From: SIG701 sp045123975
GTDB taxonomy: Bacteria; Bacillota; Clostridia; Oscillospirales; CAG-272
Assembly: GCA_045123975.1 (NCBI GenBank)
Contig: JBGVKV010000095.1
Span: 1 to 6,193, forward strand
Direction of reading: 5' to 3'
Length of the DNA stretch: 6,193 bases
The notes below the pieces were generated by a model. It was given only the letters and a program-made list of their open reading frames with translations, did not search any database and was not told the DNA's origin. The position numbers were made by a program, and so were the translations under genes. Positions 1 through 4,896 of the stretch are shown here, one piece after another (positions within the stretch are counted from its first letter, which is position 1; each line of letters opens with the position of its first letter).

Positions 1-1
1 A

Positions 2-247
2 TTTGCCGAACGGCACAGCACCTTATTCCGCGATGCGGATGCGGCCAAGGTGTTCGTCAGTGCCTTTACGGAAAAGCATCAGCTGCTCCGTACCCAACTG
101 GCAGAGGTGATCCTGCCGATCTGCCGCCGGGACACGGCGGAGGATGAAAAGTTCCTCGCCGAATTTGTGGCGGAATCTCTCCTTTCCTGGACGATGGCCG
201 GAGAGGATTTTGGTCGTTTTTCCCCCGTTCTTCTGAAATTATTATAA
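2..247 (+). CDS. C-terminal fragment of a probable TetR/AcrR-type regulator (5' truncated)
   Basis: The frame is open from the first bases of the window and ends at TAA 245-247, leaving 81 residues of a longer protein. A GTG at 50 could initiate, but the frame continues upstream without a stop, so a truncated gene is the simpler reading. The fragment is mostly amphipathic helix, with alternating charged and hydrophobic residues (TEKHQLLRTQLAEVILPIC, then AEFVAESLLSWTMAGED). It has no obvious catalytic motif. This suits the ligand-binding C-terminal domain of a TetR/AcrR regulator, a family often placed just before the reductase operon it controls. Only 23 nt separate it from the next gene, so it may be co-transcribed. 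The DNA-binding N-terminus is outside the window, so the family call is an inference from helical character and context. Any other all-helical protein remains possible. Confidence 0.5.
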   Translation, partial: FAERHSTLFRDADAAKVFVSAFTEKHQLLRTQLAEVILPICRRDTAEDEKFLAEFVAESLLSWTMAGEDFGRFSPVLLKLL

Positions 248-270
248 TAACAATACAAAAGGAGTCCGTT

Positions 271-1197
271 ATGAGTAGTTTTGAGAATCTTCGCATCGTG
301 GACAATTTCTATCAGACCTCTCTGTTTTTCCCGATGCCTACCGTAGTAATCAGCACCCTTTGTGAGGATGGCACCACCAATCTGGGCCCCTATTCCCTGG
401 TACAGCCCTACTACGTGGCAGGCAAGGATTACTACGCCATGCTTCTGTGCTGCCGCAATTCCTCCAATACGGCACAGAATATTCTCCGCACCGGTAAGTG
501 CGCCCTCAACTTCATCGACGATAAGCCGTCTACCTTCAAGGAAGCGGTGAAGCTGTCCTGGCCCGGCGATAAGCCCTCGGAAAAGATGCCCAAGTGTAAT
601 TTCAAGCTGGAGAAGAGCCTGCTGGAGGAAGAAACCGGCGAGGCAAGACCCCAGGTGCTGACGGATGCGATTGAGGTCATCGAGTGTACCTGGATGCGGG
701 AATTGGACGGCGCCGAGCGGGATCTGCCCGGTGAGCTGAACGGATATGAGGGCCCCTACCACGATTTCAACGGCATTACCAGTAAGTTTGGTGCCCACTT
801 CATTCTCCGTGTGGATAAGATCCTTATGAAGAAGAAGTACCGCGATGCCATCATCAACGGCGTAAAGGCCAAGGATTTCCCCGCGCTTCCCGTGGATTAC
901 GGCTACCGTGATTCCAAGAATTTCTGGTTCCACCGCAAGACGAGAATGCGTGCGGAGTTGCTTCAGATGCGCCAGGCGTCCCTGGAATCCGTCCGCTATG
1001 CGGCAGACCGTGCCGATGATAAGGTGAAGTTCACCGATGACGCGCTGATGACCATCCTTGGTGTGCCGAGGGTGTTCCTGCCTCTGGTGCTCAAGGGATG
1101 TGTGGACTGGGCCAAGGAAAACGGCGTGGAATTGATCACCGCCGAGCATATGCAGATCATCAACGACAAGCGTGCCAAAGAAAAGAACAAGAAATAA
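271..1197 (+). CDS. Flavin reductase-like split-barrel protein with C-terminal PCP_red-like domain
   Basis: The protein has 308 residues and starts at ATG 271, 6 nt after an AAAAGGAG site (257-264). Residues about 18-195 look like the FMN-binding split barrel of the flavin reductase/DIM6-NTAB family: MPTVVISTL (22-30), an acidic-glycine turn, TNLGPYS (36-42), then SSNTAQNIL (64-71), which matches the usual S-x-T-x-x-N-I signature at the flavin site. The long tail (about 195-308) is not part of a minimal flavin reductase. Residues about 252-297 (TDDAL, GVPRVFL, WAKENGVELITAEHM) follow the pattern of the PCP_red domain found at the end of the BchB/ChlB subunits of dark protochlorophyllide reductase. 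The protein probably binds FMN in the cytoplasm and either reduces flavin or carries out a flavin-dependent reduction; the substrate is unknown. It is the first complete gene of a five-gene run. Family assignment is firm; the tail assignment is tentative. Confidence 0.82.
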   Translation: MSSFENLRIVDNFYQTSLFFPMPTVVISTLCEDGTTNLGPYSLVQPYYVAGKDYYAMLLCCRNSSNTAQNILRTGKCALNFIDDKPSTFKEAVKLSWPGDKPSEKMPKCNFKLEKSLLEEETGEARPQVLTDAIEVIECTWMRELDGAERDLPGELNGYEGPYHDFNGITSKFGAHFILRVDKILMKKKYRDAIINGVKAKDFPALPVDYGYRDSKNFWFHRKTRMRAELLQMRQASLESVRYAADRADDKVKFTDDALMTILGVPRVFLPLVLKGCVDWAKENGVELITAEHMQIINDKRAKEKNKK

Positions 1198-1209
1198 GGA
1201 GATAAAAAC

Positions 1210-2073
1210 ATGAAAGTTGTATTGGCAGGTGCCTTTGGTAATCTGGGCACCGATATTTTGAAATGCCTTTGCCGCGACGGCCACGAAGTGGTTGCCGCCG
1301 ATTTGAAGGAAGTTCCCGTTGAGGGATGCGAGGGTAAGTATACCTTTGTGGCTATCGACGCCACCAAGCCGGAAACCCTGACCGGCCTTTGCGACGGTGC
1401 CGAGGTGGTTATCACCACCATGGGACTGACCGGCGCATCCACCCGGTTTACCGCCTATGATATTGACTATAAGGGCAATATGAACCTCTACGAGGAGTGC
1501 AAGCGGGCCGGCGTGAAGAAATTCAATTATGTGTCCGTTATTTCCTGCGATGAACCCGGCGCGGAAAAGGTGCCCATGCTCCACGCCAAGTATTTGGTGG
1601 AGGAGGAGATCAAGGCCCAGGATATGGACTACGTGATCTACCGTCCCACCGGTTATTTCTACGATATCGCCAAGGTGTTCAAGCCCTACGTGGATAAGGG
1701 CGAGATGCAGCTGCTCAAGGGATTCGGCCATGTGAAAGCCAATGTGGTGGATTGCCCCGATTTTGCGGAGTTCATCGTGGCGCACATGAACGATACCAAC
1801 GTCACCTACAACGTGGGCGGTAAGGAAACCTATACATACGAAGAAATGGCGGCTATGTGTTTTGAGGCCGCAAAGAAGCCCCTCAAGATCAAATGGGCGC
1901 CCATCTGGCTGTTCGGCGTCCTGGCCAATCTGCCCAAGATCAAAAAGGCAGGCAAGCACGACATCATTCTGTTCTCCAAGTGGACACTGAGCCACGATCT
2001 TGTAGGTGATACCATCACCGGTGAGAAGAGCTTCGGCGAATACATCAAGAATTATTTCGGTCAGGAGGAATAA
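1210..2073 (+). CDS. Atypical SDR, NAD(P)H-binding protein (NmrA/divinyl-reductase-like)
   Basis: The 287-residue protein has an N-terminal Rossmann fold. MKVVLAGAFGNLG gives the G-x-x-G-x-x-G dinucleotide loop (G7, G10, G13), strand beta-2 ends in an acidic residue (VVAAD, D31), and later come VVITTMG (66-72) and a GVKKFNYVSVIS strand (101-112). The classical YxxxK catalytic pair is absent; the equivalent place reads MLHAKYLVEEEI. The protein is therefore an atypical SDR of the NmrA/SDR_a5 kind. The segment YRPTGYFYDIAK (144-155), the glycine-rich GFGHVKANVVDCPDFAEFI (171-189) and the NVGG turn (201-204) resemble the substrate half of divinyl chlorophyllide 8-vinyl reductases (BciA/DVR). That group is close to generic NAD(P)H-binding SDRs, so the substrate is not established. 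The ribosome binding site TAAGGAG (1195-1201) overlaps the stop of the preceding gene, with a 12 nt gap between genes, pointing to co-translation. Confidence 0.82.
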   Translation: MKVVLAGAFGNLGTDILKCLCRDGHEVVAADLKEVPVEGCEGKYTFVAIDATKPETLTGLCDGAEVVITTMGLTGASTRFTAYDIDYKGNMNLYEECKRAGVKKFNYVSVISCDEPGAEKVPMLHAKYLVEEEIKAQDMDYVIYRPTGYFYDIAKVFKPYVDKGEMQLLKGFGHVKANVVDCPDFAEFIVAHMNDTNVTYNVGGKETYTYEEMAAMCFEAAKKPLKIKWAPIWLFGVLANLPKIKKAGKHDIILFSKWTLSHDLVGDTITGEKSFGEYIKNYFGQEE

Positions 2074-2076
2074 ATC

Positions 2077-2886
2077 ATGCCTTGGAGTCTTTTGGGTATT
2101 ATTCTGGCGGTCTGTGCCGTTCTGTGCGCCGTCGGATTTTATAAGTTTGTTTACTTTCTGTCCATCGGTTACGGCTTTGCCGTAGCCGGCGGCGGTATCG
2201 CCATCCTCGTAATGTACTTTATCAACCCCACCCAGCTTCCTTTGTGGATCGTTTTGGCACAGGCCGCTTTGTTTGTGGCCTACGGCATCCGTCTCTCCGG
2301 ATTCCTTCTGATCCGTGAGCTTAAAAATGTATCGTTCCGCAAGACCGATGTAGCTAAGGATACGCTGGCCAAGAACGGCGAGAAGAAAATGCCCGTGTTC
2401 GTTCTCGCCACCATCTGGGTGTCCGTAGCGGTTCTGTATACCGCTCAGGTGAGCCCCATGCTGTTCCGTTATGTAGGCGGATTTACGGACATTCTCGTAC
2501 CCGTGATCGGCTTTTCCGTATCCGTGTTCGGATTGATTCTGGAATCTGTGGCAGACAATCAGAAGTCTGCGCAGAAGAAAGAGAATCCCAATATGGTAGC
2601 CACCAAGGGGCTGTATAAGATCGTTCGCTGCCCCAACTACTTCGGTGAGATTCTGTTCTGGACCGGTGTATTCATCAGCGGCATTACCGCATACGCTACC
2701 GTTGGCCAGTGGATCACCGCTGTGATCGCCTATATCTGCATCGTGTATATTATGTTCAACGGCGCACAGCGCTTGGAAAAGCGCCAGATGAAGCGGTACG
2801 GAGACAATGAGGAATACAACACCTATGCAAATAAGACCCCCATTATCATCCCCCTGCTTCCCATCTACCATCTGAACAAGAAATAA
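2077..2886 (+). CDS. DUF1295 / steroid 5-alpha-reductase C-terminal family membrane protein
   Basis: The protein has 269 residues with about seven hydrophobic segments (near 4-27, 29-49, 56-76, 106-124, 137-157, 192-208 and 211-229), so it is an integral membrane protein. The diagnostic part is the C-terminal half: ESVADNQK (156-163), then GLYKIVRCPNYFGEI (178-192), then a charged tail RLEKRQMKRYG (232-242) and a proline-rich end. R184, P186, N187, Y188, G190 and E191 match the R-x-P-N-Y-x-G-E signature that binds NADPH or a related cofactor in DUF1295, steroid 5-alpha-reductases and sterol C14 reductases. Related isoprenylcysteine methyltransferases share the fold, so methyl transfer is a less likely alternative. 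The probable role is NADPH-dependent double-bond reduction of a hydrophobic substrate in the membrane. The AGGAGG site (2063-2068) lies inside the end of the preceding gene and only 3 nt separate the two, so the genes are tightly coupled. Confidence 0.85.
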   Translation: MPWSLLGIILAVCAVLCAVGFYKFVYFLSIGYGFAVAGGGIAILVMYFINPTQLPLWIVLAQAALFVAYGIRLSGFLLIRELKNVSFRKTDVAKDTLAKNGEKKMPVFVLATIWVSVAVLYTAQVSPMLFRYVGGFTDILVPVIGFSVSVFGLILESVADNQKSAQKKENPNMVATKGLYKIVRCPNYFGEILFWTGVFISGITAYATVGQWITAVIAYICIVYIMFNGAQRLEKRQMKRYGDNEEYNTYANKTPIIIPLLPIYHLNKK

Positions 2887-2906
2887 TTTTGTAAGGAGAA
2901 ATCGGA

Positions 2907-3542
2907 ATGAAAGACTTTTCTGTGTCCATGGCACTGGTTGACTATATTCCCGTACTCTTCTTTGCCCTCGCATCCGTGATTCTGATGCGGGATCTGTACA
3001 ATAAAATGAGTAAAGGGGCATTCGCCCTCTTTGCTGCCGGCACTATCGACATCACCTGCGCCGGTGCCTTGAAGGCAACCTATAAGCTGCTCTACGCTTT
3101 GGGTGTCTGCGATTTTGAAGCGCTGAATGATATGTTTTTCCCCGTCCAGTCCATCGGCTTTTTGCTGGCCGGCATCGGTATTCTGGCTATGCTGTGTCAT
3201 AAGCAGTCGGGAACCGCCGCTCTCGCAATGGCACCGCCGGTGTTCAGCGGAACCTTTGTGTTCGTGGGACTGATGGTGGCGGGACTTGGCATTATGGATG
3301 CCGTGTTGTGCATTTTGTCCGCCAAGCTGAAGAAGCCCGGCCTGATCGCTTTGTTCGTGCTTTCGTTTGTCTGCTCCCTCTGTATGGGCTACCTTTCCTC
3401 CCAGGACTTCGCTGAGGCATCTATGAACTGGATCGCCGAAGGCGTCAACGTGGTAGGGCAGGGAGCACTTCTTGCCGGTGCCGTTCTGCTTCATAAAAAC
3501 GGTCTGGCGGGGCTGGAACTGCGCAAGGGAGAAAGAGCATGA
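2907..3542 (+). CDS. Unrecognised six-segment membrane protein
   Basis: I do not recognise the family of this 211-residue protein. About six hydrophobic stretches can be seen (near residues 10-27, 37-64, 80-97, 112-137, 144-162 and 175-196), separated by short loops, with a positive C-terminal tail (LELRKGERA). There is no signal peptide cleavage motif, no nucleotide-binding loop and no histidine-rich metal site. Cysteines occur at 51, 68, 97, 135, 156 and 159 without a regular spacing. The ATG follows an AAGGAG site (2893-2898) by 8 nt. The stop overlaps the next start as ATGA (3539-3542), so translation of the two is probably coupled and the proteins may act together. A membrane partner, small-molecule transporter or membrane anchor for the downstream reductase-like protein would all fit. 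The sequence does not decide between them. Confidence 0.78.
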   Translation: MKDFSVSMALVDYIPVLFFALASVILMRDLYNKMSKGAFALFAAGTIDITCAGALKATYKLLYALGVCDFEALNDMFFPVQSIGFLLAGIGILAMLCHKQSGTAALAMAPPVFSGTFVFVGLMVAGLGIMDAVLCILSAKLKKPGLIALFVLSFVCSLCMGYLSSQDFAEASMNWIAEGVNVVGQGALLAGAVLLHKNGLAGLELRKGERA

Positions 3543-4183
3543 CCGAATGGATCACTGCCCGTTTGGGAGAGAAATATCCTCTCACTTCCGTTGACGTGGG
3601 AGAATTTGCCTATCTAAAAGCCAACGGGATGACGTTCACCGTGCAGGCATTTCATGCTGACGGTTTGGGACACGTGTCCGTGATGCGGGCAAAAGGATTC
3701 TTTGGCCTCATGAAGATGGATACGCTCATCATCAACCCAACCGAGGCGGATCTGCCGCTGTATTCCTACGACCGAATCTTCGCTATGGGAAACGATACCC
3801 TCATCGTGGAGTTATATGACACTCTCCTCGGGGCCTACGATGCATCCGCCTTGGCGGTAGCCAAAGCGGAGCATACCGATCTGGCGGAGCGGGATCCGGG
3901 CGAGCACTGGTACGATTCCATCAAACTGGGGGAGAGCATTTCCAAAAAGGGAAAGAAAACACAGACGCCCCGATTGGATCAGCTGACGCAGGCTCATTTT
4001 GATGCATACTTGAACAGTCACGCCGTCCCCGTAGCAGACCGTGCGGCAAAGCAGGCGAAAGCCTCCTATTACGTGAGCGGACTTCTGGCCCGCGGCGGCC
4101 CCTCTACCGATGTGTTCAAGAAATCCTTGGGTGAGGAAACCACCGCGAAACTGTTCGAAACCGTCTTGTTTGGAACCAAATAA
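3539..4183 (+). CDS. Ferredoxin-dependent bilin reductase-like protein (distant)
   Basis: The 214-residue soluble protein is a little shorter than typical ferredoxin-dependent bilin reductases (about 230-260). Two regions resemble that family. In the middle, LIINPTEADLPLYSYDRI followed by GNDTLIVELYDT (about 63-95) parallels the bilin reductase core, in which a P-x-LPILGVDL strand is followed by a strand bearing the conserved acidic residue near the bilin. At the end, YVSGLLARGGPSTDVFKKSL (178-197), then GEETTAKLFETVLFG, parallels the family's C-terminal pattern of an aromatic residue, N-x-x-T, a GEE helix and a terminal VLF. The fold is also used by red chlorophyll catabolite reductase. If correct, the protein reduces a linear tetrapyrrole with electrons from ferredoxin or flavodoxin. 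This rests on motif reading, and the catalytic His/Asp set cannot be assigned by eye. A Lys/Thr-rich segment (136-144) may be a loop. It is the last gene before the terminator and starts within the previous stop (ATGA), after an AAGGGAG site (3525-3531). Confidence 0.6.
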   Translation: MTEWITARLGEKYPLTSVDVGEFAYLKANGMTFTVQAFHADGLGHVSVMRAKGFFGLMKMDTLIINPTEADLPLYSYDRIFAMGNDTLIVELYDTLLGAYDASALAVAKAEHTDLAERDPGEHWYDSIKLGESISKKGKKTQTPRLDQLTQAHFDAYLNSHAVPVADRAAKQAKASYYVSGLLARGGPSTDVFKKSLGEETTAKLFETVLFGTK

Positions 4184-4188
4184 AGATC

Positions 4189-4210
4189 GGGGGCATTAGC
4201 CCCCTTTTTT
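4189..4210 (+). terminator. Rho-independent terminator closing the first operon
   Basis: A perfect 6 bp GC stem (GGGGGC 4189-4194, GCCCCC 4199-4204) with an ATTA loop is followed directly by six T residues (4205-4210). It begins 6 nt after the stop of the bilin reductase-like gene. This is a textbook intrinsic terminator and separates the upstream five-gene unit from the promoter that follows. Confidence 0.93.
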
Positions 4211-4216
4211 GTTGTC

Positions 4217-4245
4217 TTGCATCTGGTGAAAGTTCGATGTATAAT
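4217..4245 (+). promoter_or_regulatory. Sigma-A-type promoter for the cyclase-family gene
   Basis: TTGCAT (4217-4222) matches five of six bases of the -35 consensus TTGACA at the first three and the fifth position region (TTG-CA/T), and TATAAT (4240-4245) is a perfect -10 box. The spacer is exactly 17 nt. The box set sits just after the terminator and about 34 nt before the ATG at 4279, so transcription would start near 4252 and leave a leader of about 25-27 nt containing the ribosome binding site. The -35 match is partial; the -10 box, spacer and position carry the call. Confidence 0.82.
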
Positions 4246-4264
4246 AAAAGCATAAACGACTTGC

Positions 4265-4272
4265 AAAGGAAG
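4265..4272 (+). promoter_or_regulatory. Ribosome binding site that fixes the start at 4279
   Basis: AAAGGAAG lies 6 nt before ATG 4279. An in-frame ATG at 4237 would overlap the -10 box of the promoter and lie upstream of the predicted transcription start, so it cannot be the start of the transcript made from that promoter. The N-terminus MNLYDISQ also fits the usual beginning of cyclase-family proteins. Confidence 0.78.
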
Positions 4273-4278
4273 CGCAAT

Positions 4279-4881
4279 ATGAATCTGTACGATATATCCC
4301 AGGAGGTATTCAGCAGTGCGGTGTATCCGGGCGATCCCGCACCGAAGGCGGAATCGATCAGCCGGATGGAGTCGGGAGATCTTTACAACCTGACCGCGTT
4401 CTCTATGTGTGCCCACAACGGCACCCACGTGGATGCACCCTACCATTTTATCCCGGAGGGAAATACCGTGGAACGTATTCCTCTTAAGAAGACCGTGGGA
4501 CTTTGCTACGTGGCGGAAATTGAGGGAGTTCTTGACGGTGAGGCGGCGCACCGGGTTCTTCGCCGTGCTGCCTTGGCTGTGCGGGAATCCGCCCGCCGGA
4601 TTCTCCTGAAAGGGAAGGCTACCGTATCTGCCGACGCCGCCCGTGTTTTTGCCGAAAACGGTGTGGATCTGATCGGCAACGAATCCCAGACCGTGGGACC
4701 GGAGGACGCACCGATGGAGGTGCACAAAATCCTGCTGGGGGCAGATGTGGTTTTGCTGGAGGGAATCCGACTGGCGGAGGTTCCCGAGGGCGTATATTTA
4801 TTGAGTGCGGCCCCCCTTGCCCTGGCGGGGGCGGACGGCGCACCGTGCCGCGCCATTCTTGCGGAATGGCCCCTTGGATAA
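4279..4881 (+). CDS. Cyclase-family metal-dependent hydrolase (kynurenine formamidase-like)
   Basis: With the start at 4279 the protein has 200 residues, the normal length for this family. It carries the family signature HNGTHVDAPYHF (46-57): H46, H50 and D52 are in the positions of metal ligands and H56 in that of the catalytic histidine of bacterial kynurenine formamidase (KynB). H149 and E161, in the MEVHK and LLEGI segments, are spaced 12 residues apart like the remaining ligand pair. All expected metal and catalytic residues therefore appear present. The fold hydrolyses or rearranges amide, lactone or similar bonds using zinc or manganese. Tryptophan-catabolism genes are not visible nearby, so KynB activity is not established and another small cyclic or amide substrate is equally possible. 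It is the first gene of a new transcription unit and lies 15 nt before the flavodoxin-fold gene. Confidence 0.88.
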   Translation: MNLYDISQEVFSSAVYPGDPAPKAESISRMESGDLYNLTAFSMCAHNGTHVDAPYHFIPEGNTVERIPLKKTVGLCYVAEIEGVLDGEAAHRVLRRAALAVRESARRILLKGKATVSADAARVFAENGVDLIGNESQTVGPEDAPMEVHKILLGADVVLLEGIRLAEVPEGVYLLSAAPLALAGADGAPCRAILAEWPLG

Positions 4882-4896
4882 GGAAGGAGATATACT

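Noticed and set aside
243..248. TATAAT resembling a -10 box just before the flavin reductase-like gene
   Set aside because: No acceptable -35 box lies 16-18 nt upstream (the region reads mostly C and T), and the resulting leader would be very short. It overlaps the stop of the preceding gene, so an AT-rich stop region is the simpler explanation. An upstream promoter probably serves the operon.
2077..2886. Isoprenylcysteine carboxyl methyltransferase as the function of the membrane protein
   Set aside because: The fold is shared, but the R-x-P-N-Y-x-G-E signature and the reductase-rich operon favour the DUF1295/steroid reductase branch.
79..3021. A continuous open frame of about 980 codons on the minus strand
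   Set aside because: It lies opposite four well-supported + strand genes, has no preceding ribosome binding site, and its translation is rich in His and Gly with no recognisable domain. It is a codon-usage shadow of GC-rich genes.
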